Positions 21,155 through 33,260 of a DNA stretch of 64,000 nucleotides are shown here, in pieces. Positions within the stretch are counted from its first letter, which is position 1. Every line of letters starts with the position of its first letter. Source of the stretch: Amblyomma americanum (taxonomy: Eukaryota > Arthropoda > Arachnida > Ixodida > Ixodidae); the NCBI RefSeq assembly GCF_052857255.1, contig NW_027526486.1, positions 2,294,001 to 2,358,000 of the forward strand, in the 5' to 3' direction. Position numbers and translations under genes: made by a program. Under the pieces are notes generated by a model, which had not been told where the DNA came from, did not search any database, and saw only the letters and a list, made by a program, of their open reading frames with translations.

Positions 21155-22659
21155 GATGTATCCCGTTGTTTTGAGCCGGAATACAATTTTTCGCGCAGTT
21201 CTGAGAGAAAAAGTTTACACCTTTCTCTCGTGTACTGTTCGACGACGTGTAAAATCGATGCTCGTGAATCTTGCTAGTTTGGATCTAAAACAATGTATCC
21301 CGTTGTTTTCAGCCAGAATACAAGTTTTCGTGCACTTCTGAGAGAAAAAGTTTACACCTTTCTCTCGTCTACTCTTCGACAACTTGTAAAATCGATGCTC
21401 GTGAATCTTGCTAGTTTCGATCTAAAACAATGTATCCCGTTGTTTTGAGGCGGAATACAAGTTTTCGCGCAGTTCTGAGAGAAAAAGTTTACACCTTTCT
21501 CCCGTCTACTCTTCGACGACTTGTAAAATCGATGCTCGTGAATCTTGCTAGTTTCGATCCAAAACGATGTATCCCGTTGTTTTGAGCCGGAATACAAGTT
21601 TTCCCGCAGTTCTGAGAGAAAAAGTTTACACCTTTCTCTCGTGTACTCTTCGACGACGTGTAAAATCGATGCTCGTGAATTTTGCTAGTTTCGATCTAAA
21701 ACAATGTATCCCGTTTTTTTGAGCCAGAATAAAAGTTTTCGTGCAGTTCTGAGAGAAAAAGTTTACCTTTCTCTCGTCTACTCTTCGACAACTTGTAAAA
21801 TCGATGCTCGTGAATCTTGCTAGTTTCGATCTAAAATAATGTATCCCGTTGTTTTGAGCCGGAATACAAGTTTTCGCGCAGTTCTGAGAGAAAAAGTTTA
21901 CACCTTTCTCTCGTGTACTGTTCGACGACTTGTAAAATCGATGCTCGTGGATCTTGCTAGTTTCGATCTAAAACGATGTATCCCGTTGTTTTGAGCCGGA
22001 ATACAAGTTTTCGCGCAGTTCTGAGAGAAAAAGTGTACACCTTTCTCTCGGGTACTCTTCGACGACGTGTAAAATCGATGCTCGTGAATCTTGCTAGTTT
22101 CGATCTAAAACAATGTATCCCGTTGTTTTGAGCCAGAATACAAGTTTTCGTGCAGTTCTGAGAGAAAAAGTTTACACCTTTCTCTCGTCTACTCTTCGAC
22201 AACTTGTAAAATCGATGCTCGTGAATCTTGCTAGTTTCGATCTAAAACAATGTATCCCGTTGTTTTGAGCCGGAATACAAGTTTTCGCGCAGTTCTGAGA
22301 GAAAAAGTTTACACCTTTCTCTCGTCTACTCTTCGAGGACTTGTAAAATCGATGCTCGTGAATCTTGCTAGTTTCGATCCAAAACGATGTATCCCGTTGT
22401 TTTGAGCCGGAATACAAGTTTTCCCGCAGTTCTGAGAGAAAAAGTTTACACCTTTCTCTCGTCTACTCTTCGACGACTTGTAAAATCGATGCTCGTGAAT
22501 CTTGCTAGTTTCGATCTAAAACGATGTATCCCGTTTTTTTGAGCCGGTATACAAGTTTTCGCGCAGTTCTGAGAGAAAACGTTTACACTTTTCTTTTGTG
22601 TACTCTTCGACGACGTGTAAAATCGATGCTCGTGAATCTTGCTAGTTTCGATCTAAAAC
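21155..22659 (+). repeat. 11-monomer zone II unit, copy 1 (1,505 bp)
   Basis: The ordered subtypes are GGAATACAATTTTTCG, TTTGGATC with TTTTCAGCC, TGCACTTCTG, TTGAGGCGG, CTCCCG/GATCC, ACGTG with GAATTTTGC, the 2-bp-deleted GTTTACCTTTC unit, AAAATAATG, CTCGTGGATC, AGTGTACACC with CTCGGGTAC, GACAACTTG, CGAGGAC and CCCGTTTTTTTG. The whole set repeats 1,505 bp later (11 x 137 - 2). Confidence 0.88.
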
Positions 22660-24164
22660 GATGTATCCCGTTGTTTTGAGCCGGAATACAATTTTTCGCG
22701 CAGTTCTGAGAGAAAAAGTTTACACCTTTCTCTCGTGTACTGTTCGACGACGTGTAAAATCGATGCTCGTGAATCTTGCTAGTTTGGATCTAAAACAATG
22801 TATCCCGTTGTTTTCAGCCAGAATACAAGTTTTCGTGCACTTCTGAGAGAAAAAGTTTACACCTTTCTCTCGTCTACTCTTCGACAACTTGTAAAATCGA
22901 TGCTCGTGAATCTTGCTAGTTTCGATCTAAAACAATGTATCCCGTTGTTTTGAGGCGGAATACAAGTTTTCGCGCAGTTCTGAGAGAAAAAGTTTACACC
23001 TTTCTCCCGTCTACTCTTCGACGACTTGTAAAATCGATGCTCGTGAATCTTGCTAGTTTCGATCCAAAACGATGTATCCCGTTGTTTTGAGCCGGAATAC
23101 AAGTTTTCCCGCAGTTCTGAGAGAAAAAGTTTACACCTTTCTCTCGTGTACTCTTCGACGACGTGTAAAATCGATGCTCGTGAATTTTGCTAGTTTCGAT
23201 CTAAAACAATGTATCCCGTTTTTTTGAGCCAGAATAAAAGTTTTCGTGCAGTTCTGAGAGAAAAAGTTTACCTTTCTCTCGTCTACTCTTCGACAACTTG
23301 TAAAATCGATGCTCGTGAATCTTGCTAGTTTCGATCTAAAATAATGTATCCCGTTGTTTTGAGCCGGAATACAAGTTTTCGCGCAGTTCTGAGAGAAAAA
23401 GTTTACACCTTTCTCTCGTGTACTGTTCGACGACTTGTAAAATCGATGCTCGTGGATCTTGCTAGTTTCGATCTAAAACGATGTATCCCGTTGTTTTGAG
23501 CCGGAATACAAGTTTTCGCGCAGTTCTGAGAGAAAAAGTGTACACCTTTCTCTCGGGTACTCTTCGACGACGTGTAAAATCGATGCTCGTGAATCTTGCT
23601 AGTTTCGATCTAAAACAATGTATCCCGTTGTTTTGAGCCAGAATACAAGTTTTCGTGCAGTTCTGAGAGAAAAAGTTTACACCTTTCTCTCGTCTACTCT
23701 TCGACAACTTGTAAAATCGATGCTCGTGAATCTTGCTAGTTTCGATCTAAAACAATGTATCCCGTTGTTTTGAGCCGGAATACAAGTTTTCGCGCAGTTC
23801 TGAGAGAAAAAGTTTACACCTTTCTCTCGTCTACTCTTCGAGGACTTGTAAAATCGATGCTCGTGAATCTTGCTAGTTTCGATCCAAAACGATGTATCCC
23901 GTTGTTTTGAGCCGGAATACAAGTTTTCCCGCAGTTCTGAGAGAAAAAGTTTACACCTTTCTCTCGTCTACTCTTCGACGACTTGTAAAATCGATGCTCG
24001 TGAATCTTGCTAGTTTCGATCTAAAACGATGTATCCCGTTTTTTTGAGCCGGTATACAAGTTTTCGCGCAGTTCTGAGAGAAAACGTTTACACTTTTCTT
24101 TTGTGTACTCTTCGACGACGTGTAAAATCGATGCTCGTGAATCTTGCTAGTTTCGATCTAAAAC
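22660..24164 (+). repeat. 11-monomer zone II unit, copy 2 (1,505 bp)
   Basis: This is the direct tandem copy. The junction is tightly bounded to 22654-22665: GATCT (left parent; the right parent has GATAT) is followed by GTATCCC (right parent; the left has GTAACCC). The same junction unit recurs at about 46,335-46,346 inside segmental duplication B copy 2, so this 11-mer duplication is older than duplication B. Confidence 0.88.
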
Positions 24165-24772
24165 GATGTAACCCGTTGTTTTGAGCCGGAATACAAGTTT
24201 TCGCGGAGTTCTGAGAGAAAAAGTTTGCACCTTTCTCTCGTCTACTCTTCGAAGACTTGTAAAATCGATGCTCGTGAATCTTGGTAGTTTCGATCTAAAA
24301 CAATGTATCCCGTTGTTTTGAGCCGGAATACAAGTTTTCGCGCAGTTCTGAGGGAAAAAGTTTACACCTTTCTCTCGTCTACTCTTCGAAGACTTCTAAA
24401 ATCGATGCTCGTGAATCTTGCTAGTTTCGATCCAAAACGATGTATCCCGTTGTTTTGAGCCGGAATACAAGTTTTCGCGCAGTTCTGAGAGAAAAAGTTT
24501 ACACCTTTCTCTCGTGTACTCTTCGACGACTTGTAAAATCGATGCCCGTGAATCTTGCTAGTTTCGATCTAAAACGATGTATCTCGTTCTTTTGAGCCGG
24601 AATACAAGTTTTCGCGCAGATGTGAGAGAAAAAGTTTACACATTTTTCTCGTCTACTCTTCGAAGACTTGTAATATCGATGCTCGTGAATCTTGCTAGCT
24701 TCGATCTAAAACGATGTATCCGGTTGTTTTGAGCCGGAATACAAGTTTTCGCGCAGTTCTGAGAGAAAAAGT

Positions 24773-27700
24773 TTACACCTTTCTCTTGTCTACTCTTCGA
24801 CGACTTGTAAAATAGATGCTCGTGAATCTTGCAAGTTTTGATCTAAAACGATGTATCCCGTTGTTTTGAGCCGGAATACAAGTTTTCGCGCAGTTCTGAG
24901 AGAAAAAGTTTACACCTTTCTCTCGTGTACTGTTCGACGACTTGTAAAATCGATGCTCGTGAATCTTGCTAGTTTCGATATAAAACGATGTATCCCGTTG
25001 TTTTGAGCCGGAATACAATTTTTCGCGCAGTTCTGAGAGAAAAAGTTTACACCTTTCTCTCGTGTACTGTTCGACGACGTGTAAAATCGATGCTCGTGAA
25101 TCTTGCTAGTTTGGATCTAAAACAATGTATCCCGTTGTTTTCAGCCAGAATACAAGTTTTCGTGCACTTCTGAGAGAAAAAGTTTACACCTTTCTCTCGT
25201 CTACTCTTCGACAACTTGTAAAATCGATGCTCGTGAATCTTGCTAGTTTCGATCTAAAACAATGTATCCCGTTGTTTTGAGGCGGAATACAAGTTTTCGC
25301 GCAGTTCTGAGAGAAAAAGTTTACACCTTTCTCCCGTCTACTCTTCGACGACTTGTAAAATCGATGCTCGTGAATCTTGCTAGTTTCGATCCAAAACGAT
25401 GTATCCCGTTGTTTTGAGCCGGAATACAAGTTTTCCCGCAGTTCTGAGAGAAAAAGTTTACACCTTTCTCTCGTGTACTCTTCGACGACGTGTAAAATCG
25501 ATGCTCGTGAATTTTGCTAGTTTCGATCTAAAACAATGTATCCCGTTGTTTTGAGCCAGAATACAAGTTTTCGTGCAGTTCTGAGAGAAAAAGTTTACCT
25601 TTCTCTCGTCTACTCTTCGAAGACTTGTAAAATCGATGCTCGTGAATCTAGCTAGTTTCGATCTAAAACGATGTATCCCGTTGTTTTTAGCCGGAATACA
25701 AGTTTTCGCGCAGTTCTGAGAGAAAAGGTTTACACCTTTCTCTCGTCTACTCTTCGAAGACTTGTAAAATCGATGCCCGTGAATCTTGCTAGTTTCGATC
25801 TAAAACGATGTATCTCGTTGTTTTGAGCCGGAATACAAGTTTTCGCGCAGTTCTGAGAGAAAAAGTTTACACCTTTCTCCCGTCTACTATTCGACGACTT
25901 GTAAAATCGATGCTCGTGAGTCTTGCTAGTTTCGACCTAAAACCATGTATCCCGTTGTTTTGAGCCGGAATACAAGTTTTCGCGCAGTTCTGAGAGAAAA
26001 AGCTTACACCTTTCTCTCGTCTACTCTTCGAAGACTTGTAAAATCGATGCTCGTGAGTCTTGCTAGTTTCGACATAAAACGATGTATCCCGTTGTTTTGA
26101 GCCGGAATACAAGTTTTCGCGCAGTTCTGAGAGAAAAAGTTTACACCTTTCTCTTGTCTACTCTTCGACGACTTGTAAAATCGATGCTCGTGAATCTTAG
26201 TAGTTTCGATCTAAAACGATGTATCCCGTTGTTTTGAGCCAGAATAAAAGTTTTCGCGCAGTTCTGAGAGAAAAAGTTTACACCTTTCTCTCGTGTACTG
26301 TTCGACGACTTGTAAAATCGATGCTCGTGAATCTAGCTAGTTTCGATCTAAAACGATGTATCCCGTTGTTTTTAGCCGGAATACAAGTTTTCGCGCAGTT
26401 CTGAGAGAAAAGGTTTACACCTTCCTCTCGTCTACTCTTCGAAGACTTGTAAAATCGATGCCCGTGAATCTTGCTAGTTTCGATCTAAAACGATGTATCT
26501 CGTTGTTTTGAGCCGGAATACAAGTTTTCGCGCAGTTCTGAGAGAAAAAGTTTACACCATTCTCCCGTCTACTATTCGACGACTTGTAAAATCGATGCTC
26601 GTGAGTCTTGCTAGTTTCGACCTAAAACGATGTATCCCGTTGTTTTGAGCCGGAATACAAGTTTTCGCGCAGTTCTGAGAGAAAAAGTTTACACCTTTCT
26701 CTTGTCTACTCTTCGACGACTTGTAAAATCGATGCTCGTGAATGTTGGTAGTTTCGATCTAAAACGATGTATCCCGTTGTTTTGAGCCGGAATACAATTT
26801 TTCGCGCAGTTCTGAGAGAAAAAGTTTACACCTTTCTCTCGTGTACTGTTCGACGACGTGTAAAATCGATGCTCGTGAATCTTGCTAGTTTGGATCTAAA
26901 ACAATGTATCCCGTTGTTTTCAGCCAGAATACAAGTTTTCGTGCACTTCTGAGAGAAAAAGTTTACACCTTTCTCTCGTCTACTCTTCGACAACTTGTAA
27001 AATCGATGCTCGTGAATCTTGCTAGTTTCGATCTAAAACAATGTATCCCGTTGTTTTGAGGCGGAATACAAGTTTTCGCGCAGTTCTGAGAGAAAAAGTT
27101 TACACCTTTCTCCCGTCTACTCTTCGACGACTTGTAAAATCGATGCTCGTGAATCTTGCTAGTTTCGATCCAAAACGATGTATCCCGTTGTTTTGAGCCG
27201 GAATACAAGTTTTCCCGCAGTTCTGAGAGAAAAAGTTTACACCTTTCTCTCGTGTACTCTTCGACGACGTGTAAAATCGATGCTCGTGAATTTTGCTAGT
27301 TTCGATCTAAAACAATGTATCCCGTTGTTTTGAGCCAGAATACAAGTTTTCGTGCAGTTCTGAGAGAAAAAGTTTACCTTTCTCTCGTCTACTCTTCGAA
27401 GACTTGTAAAATCGATGCTCGTGAATCTAGCTAGTTTCGATCTAAAACGATGTATCCCGTTGTTTTTAGCCGGAATACAAGTTTTCGCGCAGTTCTGAGA
27501 GAAAAGGTTTACACCTTTCTCTCGTCTACTCTTCGAAGACTTGTAAAATCGATGCCCGTGAATCTTGCTAGTTTCGATCTAAAACGATGTATCTCGTTGT
27601 TTTGAGCCGGAATACAAGTTTTCGCGCAGTTCTGAGAGAAAAAGTTTACACCTTTCTCCCGTCTACTATTCGACGACTTGTAAAATCGATGCTCGTGAGT

Positions 27701-30700
27701 CTTGCTAGTTTCGACCTAAAACAATGTATCCCGTTGTTTTGAGCCGGAATACAAGTTTTCGCGCAGTTCTGAGAGAAAAAGCTTACACCTTTCTCTCGTC
27801 TACTCTTCGAAGACTTGTAAAATCGATGCTCGTGAGTCTTGCTAGTTTCGACCTAAAACGATGTATCCCGTTGTTTTGAGCCGGAATACAAGTTTTCGCG
27901 CAGTTCTGAGAGAAAAAGTTTACACCTTTCTCTTGTCTACTCTTCGACGACTTGTAAAATCGATGCTCGTGAATCTTAGTAGTTTCGATCTAAAACGATG
28001 TATCCCGTTGTTTTGAGCCAGAATAAAAGTTTTCGCGCAGTTCTGAGAGAAAAAGTTTACACCTTTCTCTCGTGTACTGTTCGACGACTTGTAAAATCGA
28101 TGCTCGTGAATCTAGCTAGTTTCGATCTAAAACGATGTATCCCGTTGTTTTTAGCCGGAATACAAGTTTTCGCGCAGTTCTGAGAGAAAAGGTTTACACC
28201 TTCCTCTCGTCTACTCTTCGAAGACTTGTAAAATCGATGCCCGTGAATCTTGCTAGTTTCGATCTAAAACGATGTATCTCGTTGTTTTGAGCCGGAATAC
28301 AAGTTTTCGCGCAGTTCTGAGAGAAAAAGTTTACACCATTCTCCCGTCTACTATTCGACGACTTGTAAAATCGATGCTCGTGAGTCTTGCTAGTTTCGAC
28401 CTAAAACGATGTATCCCGTTGTTTTGAGCCGGAATACAAGTTTTCGCGCAGTTCTGAGAGAAAAAGTTTACACCTTTCTCTTGTCTACTCTTCGACGACT
28501 TGTAAAATCGATGCTCGTGAATGTTGGTAGTTTCGATCTAAAACGATGTATCCCGTTGTTTTGAGCCAGAATACAAGTTTTCGCGCAGTTCTGAGAGAAA
28601 AAGTTTACACCTTTCTCTCGTCTACTCTTCGACAACATGTAAAATCGATGCTCGTGAATCTTGCTAGTTTCGATCTAAAACGATGTAACCCGTTGTTTTG
28701 AGCCGGAATACAAGTTTTCGCGCAGTTCTGAGAGAAAAAGTTTACACCTTTCTCTCGTGTACTCTTCGACGACTTGTAAAATCGATGCTCGTGAATCTTG
28801 CTAATTTCGATCTAAAACGATGAATCCTGTCGTTTTGAGCCGGAATACAAGTTTTCGCGGAGTTCTGAGAGAAAACGTTTACACATTTCTCTCGTGTACT
28901 CTTCGACGACGTGTAAAATCGCTGCTCGTGAATCTTGCTAGTTTCGATCTAAAACGATGTAACCCGTTGTTTTGAGCCGGAATACAAGTTTTCGCGCAGT
29001 TCTGAGAGAAAAAGTTTACACCTTTCTCTCGTCTACTCTTCGAAGACTTGTAAAATCGATGCCCGTGAATCTTGCTAGTTTCGATCTAAAACGATGTTTC
29101 TCGTTGTTTTAAGCCGGAATACAATTTTTCGCGCAGTTCTGAGAGAAAAAGTTTACACCTTTCTCTCGTGTACTGTTCGACGACGTGTAAAATCGATGCT
29201 CGTGAATCTTGCTAGTTTGGATCTAAAACAATGTATCCCGTTGTTTTCAGCCAGAATACAAGTTTTCGTGCACTTCTGAGAGAAAAAGTTTACACCTTTC
29301 TCTCGTCTACTCTTCGACAACTTGTAAAATCGATGCTCGTGAATCTTGCTAGTTTCGATCTAAAACAATGTATCCCGTTGTTTTGAGGCGGAATACAAGT
29401 TTTCGCGCAGTTCTGAGAGAAAAAGTTTACACCTTTCTCCCGTCTACTCTTCGACGACTTGTAAAATCGATGCTCGTGAATCTTGCTAGTTTCGAGCCAA
29501 AACGATGTATCCCGTTGTTTTGAGCCGGAATACAAGTTTTCCCGCAGTTCTGAGAGAAAAAGTTTACACCTTTCTCTCGTGTACTCTTCGACGACGTGTA
29601 AAATCGATGCTCGTGAATTTTGCTAGTTTCGATCTAAAACAATGTATCCCGTTGTTTTGAGCCAGAATACAAGTTTTCGTGCAGTTCTGAGAGAAAAAGT
29701 TTACCTTTCTCTCGTCTACTCTTCGAAGACTTGTAAAATCGATGCTCGTGAATCTAGCTAGTTTCGATCTAAAACGATGTATCCCGTTGTTTTTAGCCGG
29801 AATACAAGTTTTCGCGCAGTTCTGAGAGAAAAGGTTTACACCTTTCTCTCGTCTACTCTTCGAAGACTTGTAAAATCGATGCCCGTGAATCTTGCTAGTT
29901 TCGATCTAAAACGATGTATCTCGTTGTTTTGAGCCGGAATACAAGTTTTCGCGCAGTTCTGAGAGAAAAAGTTTACACCTTTCTCCCGTCTACTATTCGA
30001 CGACTTGTAAAATCGAAGCTCGTGAGTCTTGCTAGTTTCGACCTAAAACGATGTATCCCGTTGTTTTGAGCCGGAATACAAGTTTTCGCGCAGTTCTGAG
30101 AGAAAAAGCTTACACCTTTCTCTCGTCTACTCTTCGAAGACTTGTAAAATCGATGCTCGTGAGTCTTGCTAGTTTCGACCTAAAACGATGTATCCCGTTG
30201 TTTTGAGCCGGAATACAAGTTTTCGCGCAGTTCTGAGAGAAAAAGTTTACACCTTTCTCTTGTCTACTCTTCGACGACTTGTAAAATCGATGCTCGTGAA
30301 TCTTAGTAGTTTCGATCTAAAACGATGTATCCCGTTGTTTTGAGCCAGAATAAAAGTTTTCGCGCAGTTCTGAGAGAAAAAGTTTACACCTTTCTCTCGT
30401 GTACTGTTCGACGACTTGTAAAATCGATGCTCGTGAATCTAGCTAGTTTCGATCTAAAACGATGTATCCCGTTGTTTTTAGCCGGAATACAAGTTTTCGC
30501 GCAGTTCTGAGAGAAAAGGTTTACACCTTCCTCTCGTCTACTCTTCGAAGACTTGTAAAATCGATGCCCGTGAATCTTGCTAGTTTCGATCTAAAACGAT
30601 GTATCTCGTTGTTTTGAGCCGGAATACAAGTTTTCGCGCAGTTCTGAGAGAAAAAGTTTACACCATTCTCCCGTCTACTATTCGACGACTTGTAAAATCG

Positions 30701-31616
30701 ATGCTCGTGAGTCTTGCTAGTTTCGACCTAAAACGATGTATCCCGTTGTTTTGAGCCGGAATACAAGTTTTCGCGCAGTTCTGAGAGAAAAAGTTTACAC
30801 CTTTCTCTTGTCTACTCTTCGACGACTTGTAAAATCGATGCTCGTGAATGTTGGTAGTTTCGATCTAAAACGATGTATCCCGTTGTTTTGAGCCAGAATA
30901 CAAGTTTTCGCGCAGTTCTGAGAGAAAAAGTTTACACCTTTCTCTCGTCTACTCTTCGACAACATGTAAAATCGATGCTCGTGAATCTTGCTAGTTTCGA
31001 TCTAAAACGATGTAACCCGTTGTTTTGAGCCGGAATACAAGTTTTCGCGCAGTTCTGAGAGAAAAAGTTTACACCTTTCTCTCGTGTACTCTTCGACGAC
31101 TTGTAAAATCGATGCTCGTGAATCTTGCTAATTTTGATCTAAAACGATGAATCCTGTCGTTTTGAGCCGGAATACAAGTTTTCGCGGAGTTCTGAGAGAA
31201 AACGTTTACACATTTCTCTCGTGTACTCTTCGACGACGTGTAAAATCGCTGCTCGTGAATCTTGCTAGTTTCGATCTAAAACGATGTAACCCGTTGTTTT
31301 GAGCCGGAATACAAGTTTTCGCGCAGTTCTGAGAGAAAAAGTTTACACCTTTCTCTCGTCTACTCTTCGAAGACTTGTAAAATCGATGCCCGTGAATCTT
31401 GCTAGTTTCGATCTAAAACGATGTTTCTCGTTGTTTTAAGCCGGAATACAAGTTTTCGCGCAGTTCTGAGAGAAAAAGTTTACACCTTTCTCCCGTCTAC
31501 TATTTGACGACTTGTAAAATCGATGCTCGTGAATCTTGCTAGTTTTGACCTAAAACGATGTATCCGGTTGTTTTGAGCCGGAATACAAGTTTTCGCGCAG
31601 TTCTGAGAGAAAAAGT
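24773..31616 (+). repeat. 50-monomer higher-order unit, copy 1 (6,844 bp)
   Basis: The 6,844-bp unit equals 50 x 137 minus three 2-bp deletions (about 25,595, 27,376 and 29,700). Internally it repeats a core at +1,779 (13 monomers) and then at +2,327 (17 monomers). This is shown by AAGCTT at 26000, 27779 and 30106 and by CCAGAATAAAAG at about 26,240, 28,019 and 30,346. The 17-mer version has extra GTAACCC, GAATCCTGTCG and GTTTCTCG units. The unit begins in a TTGCAAGTTTTG monomer. Confidence 0.88.
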
Positions 31617-33260
31617 TTACACCTTTCTCTTGTCTACTCTTCGACGACTTGTAAAATAGATGCTCGTGAATCTTGCAAGTTTTGATCTAAAACGATGTAT
31701 CCCGTTGTTTTGAGCCGGAATACAAGTTTTCGCGCAGTTCTGAGAGAAAAAGTTTACACCTTTCTCTCGTGTACTGTTCGACGACTTGTAAAATCGATGC
31801 TCGTGAATCTTGCTAGTTTCGATATAAAACGATGTATCCCGTTGTTTTGAGCCGGAATACAATTTTTCGCGCAGTTCTGAGAGAAAAAGTTTACACCTTT
31901 CTCTCGTGTACTGTTCGACGACTTGTAAAATCGATGCTCGTGGATCTTGCTAGTTTCGATCTAAAACGATGTATCCCGTTGTTTTGAGCCGGAATACAAG
32001 TTTTCGCGCAGTTCTGAGAGAAAAAGTGTACACCTTTCTCTCGGGTACTCTTCGACGACGTGTAAAATCGATGCTCGTGAATCTTGCTAGTTTCGATCTA
32101 AAACAATGTATCCCGTTGTTTTGAGCCAGAATACAAGTTTTCGTGCAGTTCTGAGAGAAAAAGTTTACACCTTTCTCTCGTCTACTCTTCGACAACTTGT
32201 AAAATCGATGCTCGTGAATCTTGCTAGTTTCGATCTAAAACAATGTATCCCGTTGTTTTGAGCCGGAATACAAGTTTTCGCGCAGTTCTGAGAGAAAAAG
32301 TTTACACCTTTCTCTCGTCTACTCTTCGAGGACTTGTAAAATCGATGCTCGTGAATCTTGCTAGTTTCGATCCAAAACGATGTATCCCGTTGTTTTGAGC
32401 CGGAATACAAGTTTTCCCGCAGTTCTGAGAGAAAAAGTTTACACCTTTCTCTCGTCTACTCTTCGACGACTTGTAAAATCGATGCTCGTGAATCTTGCTA
32501 GTTTCGATCTAAAACGATGTATCCCGTTTTTTTGAGCCGGTATACAAGTTTTCGCGCAGTTCTGAGAGAAAACGTTTACACTTTTCTTTTGTGTACTCTT
32601 CGACGACGTGTAAAATCGATGCTCGTGAATCTTGCTAGTTTCGATCTAAAACGATGTAACCCGTTGTTTTGAGCCGGAATACAAGTTTTCGCGGAGTTCT
32701 GAGAGAAAAAGTTTGCACCTTTCTCTCGTCTACTCTTCGAAGACTTGTAAAATCGATGCTCGTGAATCTTGGTAGTTTCGATCTAAAACAATGTATCCCG
32801 TTGTTTTGAGCCGGAATACAAGTTTTCGCGCAGTTCTGAGGGAAAAAGTTTACACCTTTCTCTCGTCTACTCTTCGAAGACTTCTAAAATCGATGCTCGT
32901 GAATCTTGCTAGTTTCGATCCAAAACGATGTATCCCGTTGTTTTGAGCCGGAATACAAGTTTTCGCGCAGTTCTGAGAGAAAAAGTTTACACCTTTCTCT
33001 CGTGTACTCTTCGACGACTTGTAAAATCGATGCCCGTGAATCTTGCTAGTTTCGATCTAAAACGATGTATCTCGTTCTTTTGAGCCGGAATACAAGTTTT
33101 CGCGCAGATGTGAGAGAAAAAGTTTACACATTTTTCTCGTCTGCTCTTCGAAGACTTGTAATATCGATGCTCGTGAATCTTGCTAGCTTCGATCTAAAAC
33201 GATGTATCCGGTTGTTTTGAGCCGGAATACAAGTTTTCGCGCAGTTCTGAGAGAAAAAGT
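31617..33260 (+). repeat. 12-monomer linker between 50-monomer copies 1 and 2 (1,644 bp)
   Basis: After the TTGCAAGTTTTG and GATATAAAACG monomers the sequence jumps into the CTCGTGGATC / GTGTACACC / GACAACTTG / CGAGGAC / CCCGTTTTTTTG series. It then follows the order seen at 23.68-24.77 kb (GTAACCC, TTTGCACC, GAGGGAAAAAG, CGTTCTTTTG, TTAGCTTCG). It is a shortened version of the path found elsewhere. Confidence 0.75.

Larger units (their letters stand above)
18745..31905 (+). repeat. Segmental duplication B, copy 1 (about 13.2 kb)
   Basis: The subtype order recurs at +24,092 up to about 21.0 kb and at +23,681 afterwards. Rare shared markers at an exact offset include TCTTCAACGAC (about 20,142 and 44,234), TGTAAATTCGATG (about 20,290 and 44,382), GTTTCGCGTTG (about 20,747 and 44,839), the TTGCCAGTTTTG unit (about 20,998 and 45,090) and AAGCTT (19430 and 43522; 26000 and 49681). 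The copies diverge near 31,910, where TCTCTCGTG faces TCTCTCCTG. Confidence 0.88.

Noticed and set aside
21718..21722. CCCGTTTTTTTG T-run as a transcription terminator
   Set aside because: It is a one-base change (G to T) in the CCCGTTGTTTTG motif, repeated with its higher-order unit. No transcription unit precedes it.
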